64,000 nt of DNA from Alphaproteobacteria bacterium (GTDB taxonomy: Bacteria > Pseudomonadota > Alphaproteobacteria > Rickettsiales > UBA998). Under the pieces are notes generated by a model, which saw only the letters and a list, made by a program, of their open reading frames with translations, did not search any database and was not told where the DNA came from. Of the stretch, positions 52,474 through 62,179 are shown piece by piece. The position numbers and the translations under genes are program-made. The stretch is taken from assembly GCA_004293935.1 (NCBI GenBank), contig RDZH01000019.1, forward strand, positions 17,962 to 81,961. Reading direction: 5' to 3'. Position 1 is the stretch's first letter. Every line of letters begins with the position of its first letter.

Positions 52474-52612
52474 TTTCAAGACGCACGCAGGTTTTTGACA
52501 ACAAAATCATCAAAAAGACGATACACTGCATCTATCCTTAATTTATGTGCTTGTAATTTTTTACTACAGCGTTTACAGATAGGGTGTTCATCATTTTTCA
52601 AAAAGAGTCCTT

Positions 52613-54118
52613 ATGCCTAATGCTTCTGCCGTTCTTGCTTCCTCATCCTCATCTATTGCCATGCACATGCAGGATACTCAATCAAATATTGCTACGTATG
52701 AGCGTCATTGCCGCATTGTTGCCACGATAGGGCCAGCAAGCAATCCTCTTGAATTAATTCACGCAGGCGCAACATGCTTCCGTCTCAATTTCTCGCACGG
52801 TTCACACGCCGAACATGCAGCGCGCATCCAAATGATTCGTCAAGCGGAAGAAGCAAGCGGTCGCTTTGTGCCAATGATTGCTGATTTGCAAGGGCCAAAA
52901 ATCCGTGTAGGTACATTTGAAGGCGAGGGAATTCAGTTGCGTTATGGTCAAGAAGTGACGCTAGAAGTGAGCAAAGAACCGGGGCGCGATGGCTTGATTC
53001 GTTTGCCACATCCTGAAATCTTATCCGCACTACAAGTGGGTGACGAATTGAAACTTGATGATGGCTTGATGGCACTCACTATCATAAGCAAAGAAAGTGA
53101 TGTGCGTGCTGTAGCGCGGGTCGATTGTGGTGGATATTTGACGCAGAAAAAAGGCGTGAATGTGCCGATGCGCCAGCTTCCTATTTCTGCGATGACGGAA
53201 AAAGATAAAAAGGATTTAGCTTTTGCTCTTGAGCAAGGGGTAGAGATTGTTGCTCTAAGTTTTGTACAACGCCCAGAAGATGTAGCTGAAGCCCGTGCTT
53301 TGGTGCAAGGACGCGCCTTGATTTTATCCAAAATTGAAAAGCCTCTTGCGATGGATTCTATTGACGAGATCGTTGCTCTATCCGATATGGTAATGGTAGC
53401 ACGTGGTGATTTGGGCGTAGAATTGCCGACTGAGCAAGTACCCGCTGCACAACGCAAGATCGTGCGTGCGTGCCGTGCTGCAGGCAAGCCCGTCATTATT
53501 GCCACACAAATGTTGCAAACAATGGTGGATTCCCCTGTTCCCACACGCGCTGAAGCATCTGATGTTGCAACGGCTGTCTATATGGGTGCTGATGCGGTGA
53601 TGTTGAGTGCTGAATCTGCGGTAGGTCGTCATCCTGCAACGGCGGTTGCCACGATGGATCGCATTATTCGTGCGGTGGAAGCCGATGAATTTTATTGGGA
53701 TGAGTTAGATGCTGCTCATGGTGAATGGATTGGTACACCTGCACATGCTCTGTGCGCATCCGCTAGCGATATTGCAGAAGTTTTGGAAGCACGTGCTATT
53801 TTTGCATTCACTGCAAGTGGCACAACTGCCGTTGCTGCATCACGTGAACGCCCTCGCACGCCTTTATATGCGCTGACTCCACATAAATCCGTTGCACGTC
53901 AATTAACGATGGTCTGGGGAGTCACGCCCATTCTTTCACCTAACATCAATGAAACAGCGGAGTTCCGTAGTTCTGATGATATGCTTGCTTGGGCAGAACG
54001 ACTCGCGCAAAACACATTAAATTATCGCGCAGGTGAACATGTGGTGATGTTGGCGGGAACGCCTTTTGGTGTGGCAGGTAGTACCAATACGCTAAAAATC
54101 GTGACGCTTGCAGGATGA
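52613..54118 (+). CDS. pyk: Pyruvate kinase
   Basis: 501 residues with an extra N-terminus of about 30 residues before RHCRIVATIGPASNPLE. FRLNFSHGSHAEH, MIADLQGPKIRVG, ALILSKIEKPLAMDSIDEIV (catalytic Lys, metal Glu), VARGDLGVELPTEQVP and GADAVMLSAESAVGRHP are complete. Makes pyruvate and ATP from phosphoenolpyruvate. Overlaps proA by 4 bases. Confidence 0.96.
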   Translation: MPNASAVLASSSSSIAMHMQDTQSNIATYERHCRIVATIGPASNPLELIHAGATCFRLNFSHGSHAEHAARIQMIRQAEEASGRFVPMIADLQGPKIRVGTFEGEGIQLRYGQEVTLEVSKEPGRDGLIRLPHPEILSALQVGDELKLDDGLMALTIISKESDVRAVARVDCGGYLTQKKGVNVPMRQLPISAMTEKDKKDLAFALEQGVEIVALSFVQRPEDVAEARALVQGRALILSKIEKPLAMDSIDEIVALSDMVMVARGDLGVELPTEQVPAAQRKIVRACRAAGKPVIIATQMLQTMVDSPVPTRAEASDVATAVYMGADAVMLSAESAVGRHPATAVATMDRIIRAVEADEFYWDELDAAHGEWIGTPAHALCASASDIAEVLEARAIFAFTASGTTAVAASRERPRTPLYALTPHKSVARQLTMVWGVTPILSPNINETAEFRSSDDMLAWAERLAQNTLNYRAGEHVVMLAGTPFGVAGSTNTLKIVTLAG

Positions 54119-55377
54119 TGGACGCACAGCAGCTCCATGAGGTGATGCAGCTTTTAGGGCAACAAGCCCGCCATGCTGCACGCCTCCTTGGCGTAAGTTC
54201 AGCGCTGCAACGCACCGATGCCTTGCATTCTATGGCGGATGCCCTGATCTTGGATCAAGAAGAGATTCTTAGCGCGAATGTACAGGATGTGCGCGATGCT
54301 CAAGCAAAACATCTTGCTGCATCATTGATAGATCGTCTGCACTTAGATGCAGCACGCATCAACGCCATGGCACAAGGCATCCGCACCATTGCTGCCATTG
54401 CTGATCCGCTCGGAGTAATTTTAGATCAAACGCAGCAACCTAATGGCTTAACCATCCGCAAAATGTCCGTTCCTCTTGGCGTGATTGGCATTATCTATGA
54501 ATCACGTCCCAACGTCACAGCCGATGCGGGGGCATTATGCATTAAAGCAGGTAATGCGGTGCTATTACGTGGCGGATCTGAGAGCGTTCATTCATCGCAA
54601 GCGATTGTACGCGCCCTTCATGATGGTTTGCGCCGTGCGGGATTGCCCGAACATGCGGTGCAATATGTTCCCATCCAAGATCGCGCCGCAGTAGGCATCA
54701 TGCTGGGGATGACGCAATGGATTGATGTAATCATTCCACGTGGTGGCAAAAGCCTTACTGAGCGTATTGCCCGCGATAGCCATATTCCTACGATTCAACA
54801 TCTTGATGGTAATTGCCATATTTATGTGCATGAACAAGCCGATAGTGAGAAAGCCTTGCGCGTTATCTATAATGGTAAATTACGACGCACGGGCATATGT
54901 GGGGCGACCGAATCCTTGCTGATTGATGCTGCCCTTGCGCCGCGTATGATTCCCTTGATTATTGACCAATTAGACGGCGTTGAGATACGCGCCGACAAAG
55001 CAGCTTGTGCCATCGATGCACGGCTTATCCCTGCCACTGAGGAAGATTGGGGAACAGAATATCTGGATCGCATCATCTCCCTTAAAATTGTTGCGAATCT
55101 TGATGAAGCGATTGCCCATATCAACCATTATGGATCACACCACACCGATGCCATCATCACAGAAGATGCAGACATAGCAGCACAATTTTTGCATGAAATA
55201 GATAGCGCGATTGTGATGCACAATACTTCCACCCAATTTGCTGATGGTGGTGAATTTGGTATGGGTGCTGAAATTGGTATTTCCACAGGTAGGCTTCATG
55301 CCCGTGGGCCCGTGGGCGCGCGTGAGCTTACTACCTACAAATATGTAGTTGCTAGCGATGGGGCAGTGCGTGCCTAA
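54115..55377 (+). CDS. proA: Gamma-glutamyl phosphate reductase
   Basis: 420 residues. Aldehyde-dehydrogenase-like: RKMSVPLGVIGIIYESRPNVTADAGALCIKAGNAVLLRGGSE, IIPRGGKSL, the catalytic Cys in RRTGICGATESLLI, and GGEFGMGAEIGISTGRLHARGPVG at the end. Second step of proline synthesis. Overlaps the pyk stop; proB is not here. Confidence 0.96.
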   Translation: MMDAQQLHEVMQLLGQQARHAARLLGVSSALQRTDALHSMADALILDQEEILSANVQDVRDAQAKHLAASLIDRLHLDAARINAMAQGIRTIAAIADPLGVILDQTQQPNGLTIRKMSVPLGVIGIIYESRPNVTADAGALCIKAGNAVLLRGGSESVHSSQAIVRALHDGLRRAGLPEHAVQYVPIQDRAAVGIMLGMTQWIDVIIPRGGKSLTERIARDSHIPTIQHLDGNCHIYVHEQADSEKALRVIYNGKLRRTGICGATESLLIDAALAPRMIPLIIDQLDGVEIRADKAACAIDARLIPATEEDWGTEYLDRIISLKIVANLDEAIAHINHYGSHHTDAIITEDADIAAQFLHEIDSAIVMHNTSTQFADGGEFGMGAEIGISTGRLHARGPVGARELTTYKYVVASDGAVRA

Positions 55378-55400
55378 CTTTTCTACGGAACAGCGATCTT

Positions 55401-56216
55401 ATGAGCCTTAGTTATCAACATATGTATCATGCAGGAAATCGCGCCGATGTGCATAAACATCTTTGGCTGGTGGCGGTGTTGGATGCGCTGCGTGCGCTCC
55501 CCAATCCCATCACATGGATCGATGCCCATGCAGGGCGTGGCATCTATGATTTAGAGAGTGATGCTGCCTACAAAACTAAGGAAGCAACCCACGGCATCAA
55601 GCATTTATGGGATCAGTCCCATCTTGTTGATCCAACATGGATACGCCTCAAGCAATTACAGCGTAAAGTCAATCCTGCGCGGGATGGCAACCCAACATTG
55701 CGTTATTATGCGGGTTCTAGTGTGCTGGCAGCGATGATGATGCGCCCACAGGATAAACTCTTATGCGCGGAATTACACCCTGCGGAATATGCCGCACTGC
55801 GCACTACCATGAAGGCATATAGTAATGTTGCATTGCATCATGAAGATATGGTGCATCTCATCCACCGCACCCTTCCGTTGCATGGCACGCATGGTGGTAT
55901 GCTGATTGATCCGAGTTATGAGTGCAAGGAAGAATATGCTACTTTTGCGCCGTTGCTGCATAAAATTGCTAAACAATGGCGTGAAGGCACATTGATGCTA
56001 TGGTATCCCATTCTTCCTGCGGCGCGTCATGAGCTGCTGCGCGCACAATGCCGCGAGCTTATGCCCGACATCATCATTGATGAATGGTTATTTCCCGAAC
56101 CTGAACAAGGCGTTCGACGTGGTTTACTTGGCTCTGGCATGATCATCGCACGCGCTCCCGAACAAGCACGCTTTGCCATGCAGGCGCAAACTTCAGAACG
56201 CAATAATACGCCATGA
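55401..56216 (+). CDS. rlmJ: 23S rRNA (adenine2030-N6)-methyltransferase RlmJ
   Basis: 271 residues. YQHMYHAGNRADVHKHLWLV at the N-terminus, WIDAHAGRGIYDL and GGMLIDPSYECKEEY (DPPY-type catalytic motif, here DPSY), LMLWYPIL and RRGLLGSGMIIARAP near the end. It methylates A2030 of 23S rRNA. The 3' end overlaps a convergent membrane-protein gene by 24 bases. Confidence 0.93.
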   Translation: MSLSYQHMYHAGNRADVHKHLWLVAVLDALRALPNPITWIDAHAGRGIYDLESDAAYKTKEATHGIKHLWDQSHLVDPTWIRLKQLQRKVNPARDGNPTLRYYAGSSVLAAMMMRPQDKLLCAELHPAEYAALRTTMKAYSNVALHHEDMVHLIHRTLPLHGTHGGMLIDPSYECKEEYATFAPLLHKIAKQWREGTLMLWYPILPAARHELLRAQCRELMPDIIIDEWLFPEPEQGVRRGLLGSGMIIARAPEQARFAMQAQTSERNNTP

Positions 56217-56999
56217 TTGCGGTGGATGCAGCATCCATACGATGATCTGAAACAACACGCAGTGCGCCACATACACATATAAGCTATTGCGCGCCAAAAA
56301 CCGTACTGCATAGGATAGATGCGGTTGTTGTAGCCATGCGTGTGGCGTGGCATGGGGCATATGCCGCAAACACATAAGCCCACCGATCAATAGAAGCGCA
56401 ATCATCACCCATTGATAGATGGCGATCTTGGGAAAGAGTATATATTGCTGCAGCATATAGATCGCCACAGAACCAATAGCAAGGATAAGCACAACAGGAG
56501 GCGGAACGCCACGTTTTACATAATAGCCCAAGGCACAAAAGCCAAAGATGGCTGAACCATATTCCCATATCATCATCGTAGGCAGCATTAATATCAGACA
56601 TTTAGCAAGAAACACGCAGACAAAAAGAACATCCGCTTGTTGTTTCACAAACCAATGATGCATCATAAAACGTGCAACCACGATGGAAAGCAGAATCGAT
56701 AATGGGAATAAGGGCTGCACCATTAGCATATCTGCCACCAGCATCACCCCCATCAACACCCATAATTCTCGCTGCACTCCACGTGAACGCTTAAGCGATG
56801 GCGGTGCATAGCCGATAAAAAAGAACCAAATAGGAGCAGAAAGCCTACCCATAGCACGAAACCATTCTTCATGCATAGGGTGGAAATAAAATCCCACATG
56901 ATCAATAATCATCAATAACAGTGCAAGAAACTTCCATGCGTCCTGCATAGTGACGGATGCGCCATAACGTTCAGTATTGGCAATGAGTTTCTGATACAC
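56193..56999 (-). CDS. TraX-like multi-pass membrane protein
   Basis: Up to 268 residues (GTG 56999; the ATG at 56948 before DAWKFLALLLMIIDHVG is an alternative). About eight hydrophobic helices. LLLMIIDHVGFYFHPMHEEWFRAMGRLSAPIWFFFIGY is the conserved TraX opening (IDHVG, R.AFP/APIW). TraX acetylates conjugative pilin in F plasmids, but chromosomal homologues act on unknown substrates, probably as acyltransferases. Isolated here with no conjugation genes. Confidence 0.85.
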   Translation of the reverse strand: MYQKLIANTERYGASVTMQDAWKFLALLLMIIDHVGFYFHPMHEEWFRAMGRLSAPIWFFFIGYAPPSLKRSRGVQRELWVLMGVMLVADMLMVQPLFPLSILLSIVVARFMMHHWFVKQQADVLFVCVFLAKCLILMLPTMMIWEYGSAIFGFCALGYYVKRGVPPPVVLILAIGSVAIYMLQQYILFPKIAIYQWVMIALLLIGGLMCLRHMPHATPHAWLQQPHLSYAVRFLARNSLYVYVAHCVLFQIIVWMLHPPQSWRIIAF

Positions 57000-57013
57000 A
57001 AAAGAAAAGATGC

Positions 57014-57412
57014 TTAATCTTGAACATCTTCGTCCATATCGATGAACGACATACCAGCATCTTCAAATTCTTCCTCAACATCATCATCACGCGCATCACG
57101 CAAAGAGCGCATATCGCTAAAGGTCTCGTGGATTTCATCCGCAAGGCTATTTTCTTCTTCCTGACGCGCTGCCATCGATTCAGACATTTTATAGCTGGAA
57201 TAAGAAGAAATGGATTCTTTACGTAAAATTTCCAAATCTACGGTAGATTCAGCTATCTCACGAAGTGCGACAACGGCATCTTTGTCATTATCCCTATCGA
57301 GTGTGAGTGCTGCGCCTGACGCAATTTGCTTAGCACGTTGCGCTGATAGTGCCACCAACTCAAAACGATTATTGACCATTTTTACACAATCTTCTACTGT
57401 TACACGTGCCAT
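57014..57412 (-). CDS. rpoZ: RNA polymerase omega subunit
   Basis: 132 residues. [29 protein letters not shown] and [13 protein letters not shown] are the omega signature, followed by an acidic tail longer than in enterobacteria, as usual in alphaproteobacteria. AAGGA upstream. It aids assembly of RNA polymerase. Confidence 0.95.
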   Translation of the reverse strand: MARVTVEDCVKMVNNRFELVALSAQRAKQIASGAALTLDRDNDKDAVVALREIAESTVDLEILRKESISSYSSYKMSESMAARQEEENSLADEIHETFSDMRSLRDARDDDVEEEFEDAGMSFIDMDEDVQD

Positions 57413-57527
57413 AAAAAAATCCTTTTCGGAAAAATTCGATTATTCTTTGATTCTCTTATTGCTTTATCACAGATGTTTGCTACATTACAATCATAAATTG
57501 ATATAAAAAATAAAAAACGAGCTGATT

Positions 57528-58475
57528 ATGTCTGAATCTTATCATGATGTGCGCATTGAAGAACCTGCTGCACGTTCCACACGCCTAACTAAGCCTGAAT
57601 GGATTAAGGTGAAAGCTCCCGTCTCTAAGGAATATCAAAATACGCGTGATCTCATGCGGGCGCGCAAATTGAACACAGTATGCGAAGAAGCCGCCTGCCC
57701 CAATATTGGTGAATGCTGGAGCAAAAAGCACGCAACCGTCATGATTCTTGGTAGCACCTGCACCCGCGCTTGTGCTTTTTGTAATATCAAAACGGGTCGC
57801 CCTGATTTAGTTGATCCGCATGAACCAGACGAGCTAGCACGCGCCGTCACCGAACTGGGCTTGCACCATATGGTGATCACCTCCGTTGATCGTGATGATT
57901 TAGATGATGGTGGCGCGTCCCATTTTGTGCAGTGCATTGAAAAAATACGCATTGCATCCCCCAATACCACTATAGAAATTCTCACCCCTGATTTTTTGCG
58001 AAAAAATGGGGCAGTCGAGCAGGTAGTCCAAGCAAAGCCTGATGTCTATAACCATAATCTTGAAACCGTACCACGCCTTTACAAAGCCATCCGTCCGGGA
58101 GCGCGTTATTTCCATTCATTGCATTTACTCAAAACCGTGAAGGAGCTAGACCCGTCCATGTTCACCAAATCGGGCATTATGGTGGGGCTTGGTGAAACGA
58201 AAGAAGAAGTATTGCAAGTGATGGATGATATGCGTTCTGCTGATGTGGATTTTATCACGATTGGGCAATATCTGCAGCCAACACCGAACCATGCCAAAGT
58301 GGAGGAATTTATCACCCCTGAAACTTTCCGCTATTATGCCCGCACCGCTAAAGCTAAAGGCTTTTTGATGGTTTCTGCAAGCCCCCTCACCCGATCTTCA
58401 TACCATGCGGGTGAAGATTTTGCACGCTTGCGCGCCAACCGTGAAGCCTATTTAGCGACACAACGAGCCTCGTAA
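57528..58475 (+). CDS. lipA: Lipoyl synthase
   Basis: 315 residues. Auxiliary cluster [13 protein letters not shown] (three Cys), radical-SAM cluster [13 protein letters not shown], then [42 protein letters not shown] and the C-terminal RSSYHAG. It inserts two sulfurs into octanoyl groups; SucB in this window is a substrate. ratA follows after 14 bases. Confidence 0.97.
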   Translation: MSESYHDVRIEEPAARSTRLTKPEWIKVKAPVSKEYQNTRDLMRARKLNTVCEEAACPNIGECWSKKHATVMILGSTCTRACAFCNIKTGRPDLVDPHEPDELARAVTELGLHHMVITSVDRDDLDDGGASHFVQCIEKIRIASPNTTIEILTPDFLRKNGAVEQVVQAKPDVYNHNLETVPRLYKAIRPGARYFHSLHLLKTVKELDPSMFTKSGIMVGLGETKEEVLQVMDDMRSADVDFITIGQYLQPTPNHAKVEEFITPETFRYYARTAKAKGFLMVSASPLTRSSYHAGEDFARLRANREAYLATQRAS

Positions 58476-58489
58476 GTAGGTATCCGCCC

Positions 58490-58927
58490 ATGACCGCGCA
58501 TCATACGCAGGAACTTGTACCCTATACGCCCCAACAGCTCTATGATCTAGTGCTGGATGTCGTGCATTATCCTGAATTTATCCCGTGGTGTCGTGCTGCT
58601 CGCATCCTTTCGCAGGATGAGCAAGGGTTCATCGCTGAACTTATGATTGCATTTAAGCATGTGCGCGAAAGCTATGTATCGCGTGTAGTGGGCAATGAAC
58701 AGACTATGAGCATTGACGTGACGATGATTCGCGGTCCTTTTCATCATCTGACGAATTCATGGCAGTTTCTACCCCATGAGCATGGATGTTTGATTGATTT
58801 TCGCATTGATTTTGCGTTCAAAAGTAGCTTGCTTGAGGGGATTATTGGAACGCTATTTCACCGTGCCACTCGTCGGATGGTTGCAGCCTTTAAGGAACGC
58901 GCTGATGCACTTTATGGTCAACCATAA
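58490..58927 (+). CDS. ratA: RatA/COQ10-family START-domain protein
   Basis: 145 residues. TPQQLYDLVLDVVHYPEFIPWCRAARIL and the FKHVRESYVSRV block, then PFHHLTNSWQFLP, are diagnostic of the COQ10/RatA branch of SRPBCC proteins. In mitochondria it binds coenzyme Q; in E. coli the name comes from a reported effect on ribosome association. Next to lipA in many alphaproteobacteria. 3' end overlaps a convergent gene by 38 bases. Confidence 0.9.
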   Translation: MTAHHTQELVPYTPQQLYDLVLDVVHYPEFIPWCRAARILSQDEQGFIAELMIAFKHVRESYVSRVVGNEQTMSIDVTMIRGPFHHLTNSWQFLPHEHGCLIDFRIDFAFKSSLLEGIIGTLFHRATRRMVAAFKERADALYGQP

Positions 58928-59513
58928 CGTTCCGTAAGGTTGCTTCTATCGTCTTGGCATCATCGTCATGCGTGATATGGGTGATGTATTTCCCCTGTGT
59001 ATCCATCACATAGCCATAGCCTGTGTGATTCATGCTATAGTCCGTTCCCGAACCTTCTTTTTGATAAAATACTTTATACGCGTCTGCCACCTGCTTGGTT
59101 TGTTCCAACGTACCACGCAACATTATCAGTGAGGGATGAAAATTGCTTTGATACGCACGCAACACTTCAGGCGTATCACGTTGCGGGTCAAGAGTGATGA
59201 AGATGGGTTGAATCTGATCCGCATATTCTGGCATCTGTTCGAGCGCGTGCGTAAGATGCATCAAGGTGGCAGGGCAAATATCAGGGCAATAGGTGAAGCC
59301 AAAATAGACAAGGCTATAATGCCCATGCAAAATCGATTCAGTGACGATCTTCCCTTGCATATCCTCCAAGCGAAACGCACCGCCAATGAGTGCATCTCCT
59401 GTTGCGGAAGCATCACGATTATCAGATGGACGCGCAACTATATACGCCCCTAACACCGCAATGACCGCACAGACCAGTAAAGAAAGAAATATCGATTTTT
59501 TTATCATGCGCAC
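58890..59513 (-). CDS. SCO1/SenC-family copper chaperone
   Basis: 207 residues. N-terminal membrane anchor (about 5-25), then a thioredoxin fold with YFGFTYCPDICPATLMHL (CxxxC) and a late His in MNHTGYGYVMD that completes copper binding. It helps assemble the CuA centre of cytochrome oxidase or handles redox stress. Stands alone; no oxidase genes nearby. Confidence 0.93.
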   Translation of the reverse strand: MRMIKKSIFLSLLVCAVIAVLGAYIVARPSDNRDASATGDALIGGAFRLEDMQGKIVTESILHGHYSLVYFGFTYCPDICPATLMHLTHALEQMPEYADQIQPIFITLDPQRDTPEVLRAYQSNFHPSLIMLRGTLEQTKQVADAYKVFYQKEGSGTDYSMNHTGYGYVMDTQGKYITHITHDDDAKTIEATLRNVMVDHKVHQRVP

Positions 59514-59556
59514 TTTTATAGCATCTCATGCGCATATTGCCAATGGCTAATGTGAG

Positions 59557-59582
59557 CAAAAAAAACTCCGCATGAAGCGGAG
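59557..59582 (-). terminator. Intrinsic terminator of the 59.6-60.0 kb gene
   Basis: On the reverse strand a CTCCGC-ttcat-GCGGAG stem is followed by eight T residues, 24 bases after the stop codon: a canonical Rho-independent terminator. Between it and the SCO gene start there are only about 45 bases. Confidence 0.88.
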
Positions 59583-59605
59583 AAAAAATGTTTTTTTTAG
59601 AAGAA

Positions 59606-59965
59606 CTACTTCGCAGATGCCTTATTCACATAAGACCGATAAAATCGAAGCAATTTCCACGTAACAAAAAAGTTACCCGACATAAGGACGGTGATAAATC
59701 CTTCCTTCTGCAAAGTTTCTAATGCCCTAAGAACGCGATCGCGTACACAATCATTTCCCAAAGGCTGGCGGTAAACCGCTACTTCCATCGTTTGATAGCT
59801 ATCAACCTGCTCAAGAAATGAGGCGCGATCAATAACGTACCAATCATCACCATGGCGTGCAAGATAAAAGGCAATATATGCAGCCATGATGTCAATCTCT
59901 GCATTATCAAAGATTGAATTATGGAAATCTAACGTGATGTCGGATGGAAAAAATTCGGGGAGCAT
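59606..59965 (-). CDS. Hypothetical small protein
   Basis: 119 residues with its own intrinsic terminator. No signal peptide. FDNAEIDIMAAYIAFYLARHGDDWYVIDR, then CVRDRVLRALETLQKEGFITV, suggests a helix-turn-helix or winged-helix-like fold, with a basic aromatic C-terminus (WKLLRFYRSYVNK). Regulatory function is possible but unproven. Confidence 0.6.
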   Translation of the reverse strand: MLPEFFPSDITLDFHNSIFDNAEIDIMAAYIAFYLARHGDDWYVIDRASFLEQVDSYQTMEVAVYRQPLGNDCVRDRVLRALETLQKEGFITVLMSGNFFVTWKLLRFYRSYVNKASAK

Positions 59966-60120
59966 GGCATAAAACTATCATGATGAACCTATCCCGCTAT
60001 CTACACCTTACATGATCATGAGATACTATCTAAAAAAAATCGGTACCTCAAAAAAATGAAGTGTAAACAAAGGGAAGTCCCCCTTCTAAGGTAAAATCCA
60101 TCCCACGTCAAGAGATATAT

Positions 60121-60224
60121 ACCTCACCACCTCTCATGAGATAGTAATGGTTTACTCTCCCGCCTGCGGGGGAGTCCAAGAATCAAGGTTTTTCAATGAA
60201 AAACCGCAGATGATTGGGTGGGGG
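60121..60224. repeat. Repeat family C, copy 2 (about 104 bp, two hairpins)
   Basis: CTCATGAGATAGTAATGG, a CTCCCGCCTGCGGGGGAG hairpin, TCCAAGAATCAAG, GGTTTTTCaatGAAAAACC and GCAGATGATTGGGTGGGGGC. It differs from 30711-30814 at few positions. It ends 7 bases before the stop of the EF-hand gene. The preceding gap 59966-60120 shows nothing else. Confidence 0.75.
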
Positions 60225-60230
60225 CAAGCA

Positions 60231-62036
60231 CTACTCCGCTGCAAAGGCAAGCTGCACATCCCCTGTTTTTCTATTCTGCACATAAACTCGCTGCATAGAA
60301 TCCGCTACATAAACACGCTGCATAGACCCTGCTACATAGACATAATAATCAGCAAAGGGTATCACCGCAAGTTCCATAGGACGATTGCCTACATCAAAAA
60401 TATCGTAGATTCCTTGAAATTTTGCAAAATCGACAGGTTCACGCTTTATCAATGTTCCCTTCTGATCTAAATGCAAAAGAAAAGAAGGACGGTGTTCTAC
60501 TACGGCAACATATCCTCCCGTTGCTGAATCATAATAAAGACTGCTTATATCCAGATGTTCAAGTTTGACTACGGACCATTTTTTCGATGGCATATGGTAG
60601 CTATAAAAATTCCCTCCAAGCGTAAAAAAAACCAATGTTTTATCTTTCGGATTATAGGCTAAGGTGCTTGGATGACTCGGCTCAGGCACATCAAGACTCA
60701 AAGGAAGGGTCGTTTCTTGCACGCCTTCTTCATCAAAAACCGCGATGCCATCATCACCTAATGCATAATATTTTTTTTCATCCGCCACATAGACGGATTT
60801 TTGAAGTTGATGGGGAAGTTTTTTCACCAGCGCACCAGAGATTTTATATTCGCCATATTGCCCTTCTAATGAACCTGATATAGTGAGTGCGGGCAATGCG
60901 TTGGGGGCAGCTACCTTTAACCGATCATAGCGCAATTCAGGGTCATCTGATAGTTCGCTGATCGTGAAGCCCTCCGCAGGTGCTGCATATGATCCATGAA
61001 AACTTTCAATCTTATCACGCTGTGTGGATGCCTTCACACTACGTAACATGGTGCGGAAATTAATTCCTTTTATATCATAGGCATAATGAACATTGATAGG
61101 GTGCGCGCTCTTAAATGGTTCGTCATTGACAAAAATTTCGGTGCGTTTGAGATCATGTGCGCCAAAAAAAATCTTAGAGATGGTCGTTCCCTTTTCTGCT
61201 TGAATCTTCCAACGCACAGGATGATAGGAAGTAAGCAATAAAGTTACCTTCTGATTGGGGCGATTGACTCGCACAGGCACTTCAGCAGCGGCAGGTTGAC
61301 CTTCTGAACTCTGTGATGCTGCGTTATATATTCCAACGACATGTAATTCATCCTGTGGATCTAGTACAAAATCAGGAATTTTCGCTTCACGAATCCGTTG
61401 ATATTTATTATAAACTACTTCCCATACCCTCTTTTCATCTTCTGATATAAGGCGATCATGATCCGTATCCACCAGTGCAAATGCACGATCCGCTTGAGTG
61501 CGCAGCTCGTCTATCGTTAGCACGCCATCGCCACTTGGTTCATTGGTTAATAGAGTGTGTAATGTAGCATGTTGATGTTCTACCATACGCAGATCATCTT
61601 TGGATAAAGTACGCATTTCTTGGTATGTAATTTTTTGATCGTTATTGCCATCGACCGTGGTTAGGATTTCATTGATACCGTTACAATGATTGCCACTATT
61701 GATTGCACATGATTGCTTCATTTCATCACGCGTCACTTCCCCATCATTATTCATATCCATGCTAAGGACATATTGCACGCGTTGCGCTCTCAAAGACGCT
61801 TCTTGCAAAGTTTTTCGTATCTGAACATAATCCTTATCGATTTTTTTTGTATCGTGCGGAAACATTTGTACCATTTGAGACATATATTCTTCATATCTCT
61901 GACTATGAGTTAGGGCGCGCATCATCTCTTCAGGCAGTTTATTTATGAGTTCAGTCACGTTTGGTGGCGTTTGCGCATGTGCGAATGAACACATCCCCAA
62001 AATTGTGTGGCATAACATCATAGTCAGTGTTTTCAT
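60231..62036 (-). CDS. Secreted EF-hand protein with a C-terminal beta-propeller-like region
   Basis: 601 residues. Signal peptide of 21 residues (MMLCHTILGMCSFAHA). Residues about 90-215 contain EF-hand loops: DMNNDGEVTRDE, DGNNDQKITYQE, a weaker GDGVLTIDE and DTDHDRLISEDE. The middle is beta-rich. The last 250 residues have repeated YYALGDDGIAVF, VFFTLGGNFYSYH and VAVVEHRPSFLLHL strands, resembling blades of a propeller. Near the end a short duplication gives GSMQRVYVA DSMQRVYV. Periplasmic or extracellular calcium-binding role is inferred; no family name recognised. Confidence 0.75.
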   Translation of the reverse strand: MKTLTMMLCHTILGMCSFAHAQTPPNVTELINKLPEEMMRALTHSQRYEEYMSQMVQMFPHDTKKIDKDYVQIRKTLQEASLRAQRVQYVLSMDMNNDGEVTRDEMKQSCAINSGNHCNGINEILTTVDGNNDQKITYQEMRTLSKDDLRMVEHQHATLHTLLTNEPSGDGVLTIDELRTQADRAFALVDTDHDRLISEDEKRVWEVVYNKYQRIREAKIPDFVLDPQDELHVVGIYNAASQSSEGQPAAAEVPVRVNRPNQKVTLLLTSYHPVRWKIQAEKGTTISKIFFGAHDLKRTEIFVNDEPFKSAHPINVHYAYDIKGINFRTMLRSVKASTQRDKIESFHGSYAAPAEGFTISELSDDPELRYDRLKVAAPNALPALTISGSLEGQYGEYKISGALVKKLPHQLQKSVYVADEKKYYALGDDGIAVFDEEGVQETTLPLSLDVPEPSHPSTLAYNPKDKTLVFFTLGGNFYSYHMPSKKWSVVKLEHLDISSLYYDSATGGYVAVVEHRPSFLLHLDQKGTLIKREPVDFAKFQGIYDIFDVGNRPMELAVIPFADYYVYVAGSMQRVYVADSMQRVYVQNRKTGDVQLAFAAE

Positions 62037-62049
62037 AAATATTACTTAT

Positions 62050-62165
62050 TCCCTTGCGTGCGGATGATTGAGACATCGCAAATGTATCTGATGATGATCA
62101 TGATGGCAATAATTTTCTAAGGTTTGATGCACTTCCTTTGCAGTAGAAAATTCGCAGATTCTACA
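62050..62165 (-). mobile_element. IS481-derived fragment, inverted, abutting copy 2
   Basis: The reverse strand encodes STAKEVHQTLENYCHHDHHQI and HLRCLNH, the C-terminal part of the same transposase family, in the opposite direction to the adjacent copy 2. Only about 115 bases remain. It diverges from copy 2 at about 15% of positions, so it is not a recent local duplication. Confidence 0.7.
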
Positions 62166-62179
62166 ATGAAGTGCATAAT

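Noticed and set aside
52948..53544. 198-codon reverse-strand open frame inside pyk
   Set aside because: It lies wholly within a highly conserved pyruvate kinase gene and its translation is Ser/Thr/Arg-rich with no family features; a codon-bias shadow.
58490..58927. RatA as a toxin of a toxin-antitoxin pair
   Set aside because: The sequence is a COQ10-type lipid-binding protein next to lipA, a core arrangement; no antitoxin partner is present.
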